A DNA stretch of 64,000 nt, from positions 954,396-1,018,395 of the forward strand of contig KZ627157.1 in NCBI GenBank assembly GCA_002917775.1, in the 5' to 3' direction. A program made the translations under genes and the position numbers. The notes below the pieces were generated by a model. That model saw only the letters and a program-made list of their open reading frames with translations, had not been told where the DNA came from and did not search any database. This DNA is from Glaciozyma antarctica PI12 (Eukaryota; Basidiomycota; Microbotryomycetes; Kriegeriales; Camptobasidiaceae). Of the stretch, positions 1 through 11,520 are shown one piece after another; positions within the stretch are counted from its first letter, which is position 1; each line of letters starts with the position of its first letter.

Positions 1-1888
1 CCCCCGGCGTCGCGCCCACCGCCAGCGCATCGTACCTATCCCTCCTCGCCTGCCTCTTCTCCGCCTCGCTCAACCTCGACCACCCCTCCTCGTCCTTCTC
101 CCAGCCCGCTGCGTTCGAAACGAAGACAGGAATGGCGATGGGGATCCGATCTCCTATCCCCTGCGAGAAGAGCTCGTAGCATCGCGCGCGGGGCATGAAG
201 CGGTCGATCCGATGGGGCTTGTCGATTTGCGAACCGAAGAAGGAGCAAAAGACCCACGGAGGTTCGGCGTAGTAGACTGAAGTCTCCTGCGTCGGGTTCG
301 GCGAGTCGTAGTAGAGCGGATCGCGCTGGTCGTCCGGAAGCGGGAGCGGGACGCGCGTCGCCTCCTTCATGAGGGCTTCGCTCGTGGTTGGCGCCGCTGT
401 GCTAGGGGTACCGTGCGAGTTCGACGAGGTCTGGCGAAGGCTTTCGTCCGAGAGGCCGGGTTCGTGCGAGCGAAAGGAGAAGAGGGGGACGGTGTGGAGA
501 GGGGTTTTGGAGAGGCTGATGAGGTCGAGTCCGATGCCGTGGCAGAGCATGCGGTCGGTCGTGAGTCGGAGGAGGGATTTCGGGACCGAGTAGAAGGACG
601 TCCCGGCGGTGATGGCGATGAGCGAAAGGCCGGTGCGTTGAAGGTCCCGGTCGATCCAGTGCTCTTCGAAGGAGTTGAGCGCGAGGTTGACGGCCTCGAG
701 CACGTTGGATTCGTGTGCGAAGGCGATCCGGCCAGCGAGCTTGAGCTCGCCTGAGGGGCGATGGCGCAGGAGAACTTCCTCTTGCCAGCGACGGATTTCA
801 CGGTGCGGACGGTGAGGACGATGAAGGGAGGGGGTGAAGGAGTGAGGTCGAGAATAATCTGCAAGCGTGCATGTGAGCCAGGCGACGGGAGGGTTCGAAT
901 GGACGCGAAGCGGACCTTGTAGAAGTCGCGATACAGCGTGCCGTCTTCGTCCCGACTCAGCGGAGCTCGAGCTTCCTCTCCCTCCCCATTGTTCTCGTAG
1001 ATGACACGCCCATAGAGGATGATCGAAACGGTGTGGCTTGTCGGCTGTCCCTTGTGCTTGCTGTCGGATCCTCCTGTCGCTTGTCCCGTCCAGTGCGCAA
1101 AGAGCTCGGAGAGAAAGACCTCGCACTTTTCCCGCAGCATCGATCCGTCCTCCTCAAAATGCCACATCTCCTGTAGCGTCGCAGTCACGAGAATAAGCGA
1201 GCGATTCGCGCGAGGAATTGAAGAGGGACGGACCTGCGAGACCTCGACAAAGACGTAACAACGCGCCGATTCGCTGCGGAAGACAATCTTGGTGTCCTCG
1301 TCGATCCACGCGCTCTTGACAGTCTTGCCCCCGGTGTAGATCCCGCCAACGCGGAGGCGAGCGGTAGAGCCCGGCAGGAGGATGCGCTGCCGAAGGTAAA
1401 GAACGGAGTGGGAGAGGGAGAGAGCGAGGCGAAGCATATCGGGTCTGCCGAGGTAAACGTTGCTGAAGTAGAGCTCGACATGGGTTGCGGTGAAGTGCGG
1501 AGGAGGGGGAGCTGGGACCTGCTCGCACGGGGGATCAGCTCCTCCGCCCCCTCGGACGCGAGCAAGCACGGCAGCTCACCAGCGTCAGAACGACCTCTGT
1601 TCGGTTCTTGGCCCATCCAAACGTGGAGGCTACCGTCTGGTTTACGACGACCGGCGCCTTGCTCCTCCGCACCTTGCCCGTTCCGTCGTCGTCGACCTTG
1701 TCCACCTTGTGAAGCAGCGGGCGGTCCTTATCCGTCTCTTTGCCGACGTGGCGCGGCCGGATAGCAACGATGTCGCCTGGACGCGTTCCAGCAGGTAGAG
1801 CTGAGGGGTGGATGTCGATATCGAGCGTAGCGGAGGGGTCTATCTGCAGCTCGACCGCCGGTTGCTGGCGAGGGCGATTGCTGGCCAT
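1..1888 (-). CDS. IML1: IML1/DEPDC5-like SEACIT (GATOR1) subunit, 5' part, possibly frameshifted
   Basis: Amino-terminal part of the vacuole-associated subunit that inhibits TORC1 when amino acids are scarce; the gene runs off the left edge. The start at 1888 is a good ATG and no earlier in-frame start is needed. Exons seen: 1580-1888, 916-1518 and 1-858, with introns of 61 and 57 nt. Family hallmarks are the stretch reading FRSESARCYVFVEVS, the ILYGRVIYE strand, and further on LEAVNLALNSF and GIGLDLISLSKTPLH. Close to 802-807 the conserved reading frame breaks: upstream reads FIVLTVR, downstream REIRRWQEEVLL in another frame, with no usable intron between. A one-base deletion in the assembly or a natural frameshift would explain it. 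The family call comes from motif recognition. Confidence 0.85.
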
Positions 1889-2107
1889 GGCTTGAGGGTT
1901 TGGCGGATCCTTTAGCGCTAGGTGGAGAGAAGCTGCATCTGCTGGTTAAGACGGCGCGCTGAGCAGGGGAGCGGAGAGCGAAGACGGAGTACTGCGCCTA
2001 GAGAGCTTCGGGTTCCGTTTGGTCTCGAGCGCAGTGGCCTCCTTGTCCTCCTTCCCCCTTCTCTCTTCACCCTTTCCACAGTCACTCCTTCCGCTCCACT
2101 CGAAAAC

Positions 2108-3566
2108 ATGTCTCGAGACCGTCTCCGCGATATCAGGGTGAGCAAGCGAGAGAGGGAGGGGAGGATCGTTGAACCCACGCTGACGCTCGTTCCTCTCGTT
2201 CAGGCGAACCAGCAAGGCGGTGGGCAGCCCCAGCAGCAGGGATACGGTGGAGGAGGATACAAGTGCGTTAGCCTGCTTCAGGGAGTGCCAGCAAAGAGGG
2301 AGACTGACGCTCTCTTCTCGTCCTAGCGGCGACCAGGGCTACGCACCGCCTCAGCAGCAGAACTACCCTCCTCAGCAGCAGTACCAGCCTCCTCAACAGC
2401 AGTACCCCCCGCAAGATCAGTACGCGTTGCAGTCTATGAATGGGGGAGGGCGGACTGGGGACATGCCGGGCTTCTTCGCCGAGGTGCGTAGCGTCGAGTG
2501 GGTTGCGGGCGAAAGCTGATCTGAGGGCTACGCAGGTCGCTAGCATCCAGGACGAGATCAAGAACCTTCACCAGAACATCAACAGCGTCTCGGACCTCCA
2601 CTCCCGCCGACTCGCAACCACCGACGACGCGCAGCAATCACAAACGGCCGCTCAGCTCTCCCAGCTTACGGCGCAGACTTCGGGATTGACCAACTCGATT
2701 CGGAACCGCATCACCAAGCTCAACGAACAGAACAAGGGCAGCTCGGCCGGTGACCCCGACTTTAACGTCCGCAAGACGCAGATTGGAGGTCTCCAGAACG
2801 GGTTCAAGAGGGCGCTCGAGGAGTACAACCTCGTGGAGAAGAAGAGCAGGGACAAGTACAGGCAGCGTATGGAGCGTCAGATTCGAATTGGTGTGTTTTC
2901 CTTACGCTGGGAGGAGGACAGGGAGCTGACGACTGGCGAGCAGTCAAGCCCGATGCGACTCAGGAGGAGATTCGCGCCGCGTTCGACGGCCAGCAGGGAG
3001 ACCAGCAGATCTTCTCTCAGGCAGTGCGTTGTCTAATTCATGATGGGAACTGCGCTGATCCCTCTCGCAGCTCGTCCAATCCCGCCAGTCTGGAGCTCGT
3101 GCGGCGTTCGCGGAAGTTCAGAACCGGAACCAGGACCTTCGCAAGATCGAGGAGACCATCACTCAGCTCGCGCAGATGATGCAGGATGTACGCTAGCTCG
3201 TTGATTGTGCGGAGGAGGAGCTGACTGTGTCGGCAGATGGCAACGTTGGTGTTGGAGCAGGACGACAGCGTGCAGCAGATCGAGGCGTCGGCCGAGACGA
3301 CCAAGAACGACGTCGAGTCTGGGTGCGTCACTCTTTTGCTACGTCCTGCTACCAAGCTGACCTTCCGTACAGACTCAAGCAGACGCAAAAGGCGGTCAAG
3401 TCGGCGATGGCGGCCCGCAAAAAGCGGTTCGTCCTTCCTCCTTCCTTCCGCACCTCCGCTCACGCATTCGCAACGCAGATGGATCTGTTTCTTCATCATC
3501 GTTACAATTTTAATTGTCGTCGGGATCGTGGTCGCCGTCGAGGTTACGAAGAACCAGAAGAAGTGA
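2108..3566 (+). CDS. SSO1: Plasma-membrane t-SNARE syntaxin (SSO1/2-like)
   Basis: Target SNARE that drives fusion of secretory vesicles with the plasma membrane. Nine exons (2108-2137, 2204-2262, 2327-2483, 2536-2890, 2944-3023, 3071-3187, 3237-3322, 3373-3426, 3479-3566) give 341 residues. Order: a Gln/Pro/Tyr-rich N-terminus, the three-helix Habc region starting near VASIQDEIKNLHQNIN, the SNARE motif with the zero-layer region around EETITQLAQMMQDMA, and a single tail anchor reading WICFFIIVTILIVVGIVV with only seven residues after it, as usual for Sso proteins. The first exon is just ten codons (MSRDRLRDIR). A second syntaxin at 13.9-16.0 kb has the same ten-codon first exon, so the two are paralogues. 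Confidence 0.93.
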
Positions 3567-5034
3567 TCCCGGCGCCTCCCTTTCGACTCTCTACCCTCGT
3601 TTTGCCACCATGATGAATATACCCCCTCTCCTTCAGCCCTCTCTCATGCGTTATAGCTCCCCCTCGATTCCTATTTGTGTCCCACCCCCACATCACCATT
3701 AATACCTTGGACACTCGTTGTTGATGCGGACTCAGAACTTCGCGGCGTGGATCTGCTCTGTGCCGTGTCACTGCTTCGACACTGCTCGCTTCTTCCGCTT
3801 CTTACGCTGCCCGGCTTCGAGACTTCTGCTCATCTTGATGGAGCGACTGGGTGGTTTCGCAGCGGGTGTCCGTCGCCTTGCGCTTCTCGTCCTGGGGACT
3901 GCGACGGGCTGGAGTGGGTCAGTCTCAAGAACTCTAGCAACTTGATACGCTGTCAAGAATAATCTCTGGCGCCGCGATGGGAACTCGGGAGGTTCGATGT
4001 TGAAGGAGGTTTGGGGAGGAGGAATGAGCCGCTTCTCAGTCGGCTTCCGAGAGCCAGATGACGGGGTCGAGCGCGGGAGGTACAGGTGGTAGGTTTACTG
4101 CAGTGGAGACAGCTTCGCTTTTCCGTTGGAGGGCAGGTTGATCTTCGGGCTGCCCGCGGGCGAGCGGGAGAATCTCGCTGGGGGACCCCTTGCGATGGGG
4201 TTCGGAAGTGGCTTGGAATAACTTCAGCGTTTCGCAGCGTGGTGCTTGATGGATTTTTGGAAGTGAGTGAAGATTAGAAGGATCCTGCGCGAAGAAACGC
4301 CGCGCGAGCGAGAGGGGGAGGGACGAGACTTGGTGGCAGTGCGGGCTCAGTTGTGGTGCTCGCAACGGTCGTTTCCGAAACTCACGAAGGGCTAATTCGA
4401 CTGACAGTGAAGCTGATATCAAAGATACGAAAGCTGACATTTATCCAAGGGGTGGAGTTTGCTGAGCATCGAGGAGGCTGAGGAGAGTGCGACGCGGAAG
4501 GAGCGAGCGAGCAGCCCGAAGGAGGCTCTGCAATGAGACTGAGATTGAGGTATGGATGGCTGGAGAAACCACAGCTGACGTATACACCGTACGGCTGAGT
4601 GCAATAGGAGAAGTCGAGGGTGGGGCACGAGAAATGGGCGCCCGAGAAAAGGGAAGGAGGCCGTCGCAGCGAGGTCGCTTGGGCTTGGTGCTCGCGAGGG
4701 CGTTCCTTCACGTCCTGTTGGCCAGTAATAAAGACAGAGGCAGAATTAAGACCGTCGTACGGGGTGTACCTAGCCACCTGGAGCGAAATAGGAGGAAGCG
4801 CGGGCAGGAGGAGGTCTTGCGACGAGTTGCAGGTGTTTTGCAATGGCACCAACGGCTCGCTGTCAACGTTTCTGACACTCTTATAGGCGGGTTAGTAGAG
4901 AAAGAAGAGCAAGAACGCTCCAAGAGACGCGAGGGCGAACGAGGGAGGAGAAGCTTTCACGGTGAGGAGACGGGAGCTGAGTTTCTTTTGATTGAATTCA
5001 AATTGGCAGAAACGCTCTAACCTGCATCAAATTC
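3567..5034. other. Intergenic region between SSO1 and tRNA-Ala
   Basis: About 1.47 kb without a gene I can support. Open frames on both strands (for example minus 4382-4852) have no recognisable domain and no consistent splice pattern. The left end probably holds the SSO1 3' UTR. Confidence 0.5.
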
Positions 5035-5107
5035 GGGGAAATGGCTCAGGTGGTAGAGCGCTTGCTTAGCATGCACGAGGTCCCGGGTTCGAGTCCTGGT
5101 TTCTCCA
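5035..5107 (+). tRNA. tRNA-Ala(AGC), intronless
   Basis: A cloverleaf can be folded by eye. The acceptor GGGGAAA pairs with TTTCTCC (one G-T wobble), the D arm is GCTC..GAGC, the anticodon loop TTAGCAT carries AGC at 5068-5070, and the T arm CCGGG-TTCGAGT-CCTGG is complete. The discriminator is A. The anticodon stem has one C/T mismatch, which is tolerable. Internal A and B boxes are present (TGGCTCAGGTGG and GGTTCGAGTCC). Confidence 0.93.
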
Positions 5108-5529
5108 AATGTTCTTTTTTGCGTCTGTCTTGTTTGAAGCTTGCTGCCCAAATTCTTGCCACGACGTGTAGCGCCTCTTTTTGTGCAACCTTCAAACTCA
5201 GGTTGAAGCTTGAAGCTGCGAACTCTTTCCAGCACGCGGTCAAAGCGCGTCCCTTTTCCCTTCGCAATCTACTCGTTCCGGTCCTCCTTCTCCCTACACA
5301 CCCGCCAACTGCTGGTCAGGACCCTCCTAGACACAGCAGTCTCGCACAGCACTCACACCAAAAGCGGGACGACCAACGCGACCTTTCCTCGACCAACACA
5401 GTTCGTCTCGCCGCTAACAACAAAGGAACTAGGCTAACCTTCCCCCGCCACAGCAGTACCGCACGCATCGAACAGCAACAGCAACCACCGTACAGAGCGC
5501 ACACCGTCTCACCCACCCCACACCTCACC
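5108..5529 (+). promoter_or_regulatory. 5' region of the SUN-domain gene
   Basis: About 420 bases between the tRNA and the SUN-domain ATG. It becomes rich in CAC/ACA repeats just before the start, as is common in 5' UTRs of these yeasts. No specific factor site could be named. Confidence 0.4.
5115..5120 (+). terminator. Pol III terminator of tRNA-Ala
   Basis: A run of six T eight bases after the mature 3' end, the usual RNA polymerase III stop. Confidence 0.75.
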
Positions 5530-8500
5530 ATGTCCCGCCCCTCCAACGACCACGACCACGACTCTCCCTCTCTCGACGGCGTCAGCAACGGCACGCACGA
5601 ACGGCGCGCTTCGACTCACTCCATCCCCGTATCATACGCCTACGGAGCTCCCTCAGTCGGCAAGCCCCGCTCGCCCATTCGCGGTTCGCCTCACGTGCGC
5701 GGACACCATCGCGACTCCTCTAGGATGACGGACGACGGTGCGTCGGTGATGAGCGGGAGCACCGCCTTGGGAGAGGAGAACGAGGGAGGGACCGGTCGCG
5801 CCAAGGAACCAGCTGCGGTGCGGTACGCTCGTATCGCTCAGCGGAAGAGGGACCTGGGACAGCCGTTCCCGCCGCCTCAGCCTCCAGCAGCTGCGGTCGC
5901 AGGACCCGCTTCGAGACTACTTCCTCCGCCTGCGCTTCCGGCATCGGTAGCACGCGCAAAGCTCTCCGCCGCCGCGAGCAACACGAGCGTCAACATTGCG
6001 ACCGCGTTTGCGCAGGCGGTCGCGGGGAGGGAGGGTCCGGTGGAGAAGGAGGCGGAAGAGGAGCCTAGCGAGGACGATGCGAGTGGGAAGGAGACGCACG
6101 TGGGAGGAAAGCGGGGCGAGGGAGGATCGAAGAAGCGGAAGGTGCGTCTGCGTCTCGCGTCCCAGCGGGAGGAGCGGAAGCTAACCGAAGTCGTACCGGC
6201 GTTGCGCAGAAGCGAGTCTCCAAGGATCCTACGTTCAAGCACCGCGCCGGCGAAACGGAGAGTGACGAGGAGCTCAGCGAGGACCAGGCGCGCGGCAAGG
6301 CGAAGAGGTCCAAGGTCGCGACCGAGGAGGTCGAAGACGAGCAAGGCGAGCAGCAGGAGCCAGCAGGTGCGTTCTGCTCACCGCAAAGTCGCTTACCAGA
6401 ACGTCGCTGACGACGTTGTTCCCCTGCAGAACCGACCAAGAAGCCTTCCAATCGTCGCAAGTCTGGCGACCCCACCTACCGTCCCGGCAAGACCTCTGAG
6501 CCCGACTCCGAAGAAGAGTCAGATGGAGCCACCACCCGTCGTCGTCGCAGCAAGGGGAAAGGTCGCGCTGCTCCTGCCTCGAACGCGATTCCGATCGGTC
6601 GACGCGACGGCGAAGTCTGGTTCGGCAAGAAGCGCAAGGGCCGCAAGGGGCGGAAGAGTGGGGAGACGGTCGGGAGCGGCGACCAGGAGCAATCGCAAGA
6701 CGGAGAAGGGTCGCAGGAGCCGTTTGGGGAGCAAGATCTGGGAGGGTCCGAGTACGACCCGTCGCAGGACTTCCCGCCCACCTCGTTCTTCCTTCGTCCC
6801 AAATCCCCTTCCCCCTCCGCCTCAGCGCACCAAGGCCGCGACATCGGCTCCCCTCCCGGCGGAGGACACTCTCCTTTCCAGCCCAACCGCGTCTTCAACG
6901 ATCCCTCCTTCGCCGCCTTCGATAGGAGCCTCAACTCGTCCTTTGGCGAACGCGGTTCGAGCCTCGACGATAGTGGTGTTCGAGGCAGCAGCTACGACTA
7001 CTCGGAGGAAGAACGAATCGTCGCCAGCCTCGAGAAGCAGGCGAGCGGGAGCGGAGTGCGAAGGAGGAACCGCCTGCCTGGCCCGCCCGTCGCTGAGCCA
7101 TTCCTAGGAGGGATCGAGGAGGAGGACGAGGAGGAGAACAGGCACGGAGGTGCGGCGGGGAGGATGCTGGGGAAGATTGTGAGGCCGCTGTGGAGTGTCG
7201 GGGCGAGGATTTGGAGGGCGGCGCAGAACCCGCTGCTCGACTGGTACAAGATCTGGCGAGCGGTTGCGATCGTCGCAGGAGTACTGTTCTTGTTCGTCGC
7301 TCTTCGGTGAGTCCGCCTCGCTACCTCTTTCCGATTCGCCACCAACGTCGACGCTCGCAGATCCCCAACCTCAACCCCCAACACCGTTCACCACCACCGA
7401 TACGTCGACTACATCCCTTTCTTCTCCACCAAACCTTTCTACGTCGCTCCCGACCTCCCTCCCGACTCGTTCGCCGTCCTCGTCCAGCGCCTCAGCGTCC
7501 TCGAGAACGCCATGGGCGAACTCTCCTCCATCTCGACGACCGAACGAGCTCGCTCTGATCGCGACCATTCCCTCCTCGGCAAGATCTCCGACCAGGTCCT
7601 CAGCCTCGAAGGAAGTATCGAGGCGGAGAGGAAACGCGCAACGAAGGCGCTCGAGCACGTCGAGGCCGATTCGAGCAAGGAGGCGCGCGAGCTCGAGAAG
7701 GTCATCAAGGGCGTCAAGGCCGATCTCGACTCGCTCGTTACGAGGGTCAAGAGCATCAGCGACGAGCAGTCGGCCGACGAGCGTGACATTCGACGCCTTC
7801 AGACCGGGATCGACGCCGTCGGCAAGGACATCGTCTCGCTCGGAACCAAGGTCGCTCAGGTCGCTCAAGACGCACAGGCGGGCGCGAACGCCGAACGCAT
7901 CTTCAAGATCGCGCTCGAGGCCATCGAGGCTCGTCTGCCTTCGAAGCTCGCCGTGCGGATGGATCCGTCGGGCAAGCTCGAGATCAACCCCGCGTTCTGG
8001 AAGCACCTCCGCGACGCTTTCGCGGAGAAGCAAGACGTCGCCGACCTCGTCGATGAGAAGGTTTCGTCCGAGCTCGCCAAGCGGCCCGTCGCTGGATCCT
8101 CGTCGAAGGCGCCGGCCGTCGTCGTCAAGCAGCCGAGCTGGAAAGACTTCCTCGTCGCGAACGAGGCCGCTCTACGATCCTGGGTCGCCTCGGACATCAG
8201 CGATCGCCTCGGCGCCGACGCGATCGTCTCGAAGAAGACCTTCCTCGACATCCTCCACCGCGAGATCAGGAATCTCAAGGTCGAGTTCGAGACCAAGTCG
8301 AACGAGAACGTCCAGAAGATCGGCGAGGAGCTTCTCAGCAAGGTGGCGAAGCAGGAGCAGATGAAGAAGGACAGTCGCAATCCCTTCGCGCGACCTTCGA
8401 CGCCGTCGGACTCTCCCCAGCAGATCACGATCAAGGGGTCCGACGGGTCGAACATCTCCGACCTCATCGGCTCCCTCGTCGACACTGCCCTCCTCCGCTA

Positions 8501-9221
8501 CTCCAAGGACGTCCTCGCTCGACCCGACTACGCACTATACACATCTGGCGGGCGCGTCATCCCTTCCCTCACCTCGCCGACCTACGAAGCTCGCCCCGTC
8601 GGGATCGCCCCGAAGCTCCTCGCCTGGGCGACAGGAGCTGGCGCATCTCCTGGACGTCCTCCCGTCACCGCCCTCCATCCCGACAACAGCCTCGGATCGT
8701 GCTGGCCCTTCGCAGGGTCGCAAGGTCAGCTCGGCATCCTCCTCAGTCGTCGTACCATCCCCTCCGACATCACGATTGAGCACGCCTCGGTCGACGTTGC
8801 CCTCGACGGGGATGTCTCGAGCGCGCCGAAGGATTTCGAGGTCTGGGGAGTCGTCGAGGGGCGGAGCGATATCGGCAAGCTACAGGAGTACCGCGAGGAG
8901 CAGCTCGAGCTCAAGCGTCAGGCACTCGAGGCGGGCAGGGACGACTTTGAGGACGCACCCACCACCTCTCTCCCACCGACGCCGAACCACATCCTCCTCG
9001 CCGCAGGATCGTACGACATCACATCGTCGTCGCCCGTCCAAACCTTCCCTGTCACCGCCTCGGCCCGTCAGCTCGGGATACCCGTCAGCGTCGTCGTCGT
9101 CAAGGTCCTCAGCAACCATGGCGACCCGTACTACACGTGCTTGTACCGCGTTCGCCTCAGCGGCGCGTCGGAGCTGGTGGCGGCGCAGGCGGCGGCGGCG
9201 ACCGGTTCGGCTTCGGCCTAG
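5530..9221 (+). CDS. SUN-domain (Sad1/UNC-84) inner nuclear membrane protein
   Basis: LINC-complex component expected in the inner nuclear membrane, where SUN proteins bind KASH partners in the lumen and tether spindle pole body or telomeres. Exons 5530-6141, 6210-6366, 6430-7306 and 7361-9221 give 1168 residues. The N-terminal ~590 residues are basic, Ser/Pro-rich and nucleoplasmic. One transmembrane helix follows (VAIVAGVLFLFVAL, near 7262-7306), then a long charged coiled coil (about 7500-8400). The C-terminal SUN domain starts around ALYTSGGRVIPSLTSP and has the HPDNSLGSCWPFAGSQGQLG core and the YDITSS..VQTFPV strand. The start was chosen because the protein reads through from it and sequence upstream in frame overlaps the tRNA. 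The length is near the upper end for fungal SUN proteins. Confidence 0.9.
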
Positions 9222-9652
9222 TTTCCTCCCATCTTTATTCGTTCCCCTATCGTACCTACGCTGGATACCCCCGCTCTACCTCCATCTCTCTGCACACTCC
9301 ACGTACTATGTCGCTTCGTTGGATTCCCCCGTTTTTCGCAATTTACCAACCGCGTTTCTGCGTCGTTCCTTCTCTCTCCTCGTCTGCTTCCTTCACCGTC
9401 GGCTCTTCCCGCGCTGCAAAGGAGTCGCGCACTGCAGTGACCGGCCTTTTTGCCCTCCTCTGCTCCTGCTCGCTCCCCACCTGCGAGGTTCGGCTTACTA
9501 ACTTCCGGCGTGTGGCGGTCGGCCCTCCTCAGTTGGATCCACCGTCTGCGCGGTTCGCTTCGTCTTGATCCCCTCAAAACTCGTAACAGCCACGGCCTAC
9601 AGCAACAGCACCACCAACACACCCCTGCTCGATACCTCGTCCTCCCCTCTCC
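9222..9652. other. SUN gene 3' UTR and ADH promoter region
   Basis: 430 bases, CT-rich towards the right, with a CAA/ACC-rich stretch immediately before the ADH start. Nothing else supportable. Confidence 0.4.
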
Positions 9653-11255
9653 ATGACCACCCAAGTCCCCAAGTTCTGCCGCGCAGGCATCGCCCGCAAC
9701 CCTGGACCTGACTTCCACGTCGAGTGCATCGAGGTAAGCGTCTCCTGTCGTCCCTTTCGAGCCTGATCGCTAACACGATACGACGCTCCCCAGGACTTCC
9801 CTGTCCCCGTCCCTGGCCCTGGACAGCTCCTTCTCAAGCTAAATGCGACAGGACTTTGCCTTTCCGACGTTCACTTCATGCTAGGAGATTGGGGCTTCCC
9901 CATGGGCTGCAAGACGGCTGGACATGAGGGAGCAGGAGTCGGTACGCCGCCGCTCTTGCGAGAGCCTACGCGATTTTAAGGACGCAAGCTGATTTGAACC
10001 TCTCCGCGCACAGTTGCTGCTCTCGGTCCTGATGTCGACGATAGCTGGAAGGTTGGAGATCGCGCTGGAATCAAGCCTATCTGGGATGGTGCGTCGGAAC
10101 GATCTTGGGGACTGTACCTGCGCTGCGCTGACTTTCGACGCTCCCAGTCTGCCACCAGTGCGACAACTGCCGACAAGGAATGGAGACTCACTGCGACAAG
10201 TCTATCGCTACTGGAGGACAGGTCGATGGCTCTTACGCTCAATACGTTCTCTCCCCTGCGCGCTACACGACCCGGAGTGAGTCCTCTCCCCCTCGCTCCC
10301 TCGAAACAGCTCGCTGACGGCGCTCCAGTTCCCGAGGGTGTGCCCGACACCGTGGCTGGACCTCTCATGTGCTCTGGCTCCACTATTTACACCGCGCTTA
10401 AGAACTCCAAGGCGAGGGCTGGACAGTGGGTCGTTGTGCCCGGCGGAGGAGGAGGAGTCGGCCACTTGGCCCTTCAATTCGGTTCGTTCCGCGCCATCTT
10501 AATCGCTCCATTGCTCACACGTGGGCGCTTCTGCAGGAAAGGCGATGGGCCTTCGAATTATTGCGATCGATACCGGCGACGAGAAGAAAGAGATGTGCCT
10601 CTCGATGGGTGCGGAGAAGTTCCTCGACTTCAAGACGTGCGACAACACCGTCGCAGAGGTCATGAAGATTACTGGCGGCAAGGGAGCCCACGCAGTGATT
10701 GTCACCGGTGGAACTGCAGCTGGTACGTTACGTTCGCAACCCTCGTCGATTGCGAAGGCTTATGCGGTTTTCGTTCTTTTTTCAGCCTACAACGGAGCCG
10801 CTGCGAACCTTAGGAAGGGAGGAACGATGGTCTGCGTCGGACTTCCTGCTGCTGGAACTGCCGTTGCTGGGCACGAGTGAGGCGCTGTTCTCCAAATATC
10901 CGCCAAAAGTACGAAACTGACTCTCTCGCCGCCACAGTCCCTTCTTTATGATCTTCAACAAGCTCTCCATCATCGGAACCCTTGTGGGCAACATGGTGAG
11001 ACTTGCTCGTCTATTCTCTCGACTCGCGCGCTGACAACGTTCTCAGGTCGACGTTGATGAAGCTCTCGATTTCGCCGCCCGAGGCCTCATCGAGCCCAAG
11101 CTCACTGTTCTCCCCTTTAACCAGTTCCCCGAAGGGATCGCGATGCTCGTAAGTCGGAATCCCTGGACCTTAATTCAGAGACGGCGCTGACGCTCTGTTC
11201 TTCGCAGCGTGGCAGCAAGGTTGCTGGGCGAGTCGTGATTGACTTCAACGCCTGA
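9653..11255 (+). CDS. ADH1: Zinc-dependent alcohol dehydrogenase (ADH1 family)
   Basis: Cytosolic medium-chain dehydrogenase interconverting alcohols and aldehydes with NAD(H). Ten exons (9653-9733, 9794-9941, 10014-10088, 10148-10276, 10329-10481, 10537-10722, 10786-10876, 10938-10995, 11047-11148, 11208-11255) give 356 residues, the usual size. Visible features: catalytic zinc site GLCLSDVHFM and GHEGAG, the structural-zinc cysteines in VCHQCDNCRQG..THC, and the Rossmann glycines GGGGGVGHLALQF. Splice phases join cleanly throughout, so the gene looks intact. A truncated, mutated copy of exons 3-10 lies on the other strand at 58.75-59.97 kb. Confidence 0.94.
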
Positions 11256-11520
11256 ATCAAAGCCTCCGAGCCTGCTGTTACTCCTCTAGTCTGCTTTCTG
11301 GATCCAACGTTATGCCCTGTGATTGCACGAGAGAAAAGGAGAAGAGGCGGTCGTGTTGCGCCGCAGAATGGTCGGTTCTCCTTCTCAGAATTAGCTCGCG
11401 TTGTTCAGCGTCAAGGCACCTCTCGAGTCTCGACAGACTGAGCTCGCCCCGCCTAGTACTGCAAAACGATGAACAATGCAAAAGCGAAGAATAAATCTAC
11501 TACACATGCGCCGCCCCTCC

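Noticed and set aside
4382-4852. 156-codon minus-strand open frame
   Set aside because: No domain, no splice logic, and no bias resembling neighbouring genes.
5041-5529. Upstream in-frame extension of the SUN-domain protein
   Set aside because: It would translate the tRNA-Ala gene; the ATG at 5530 is a better start.
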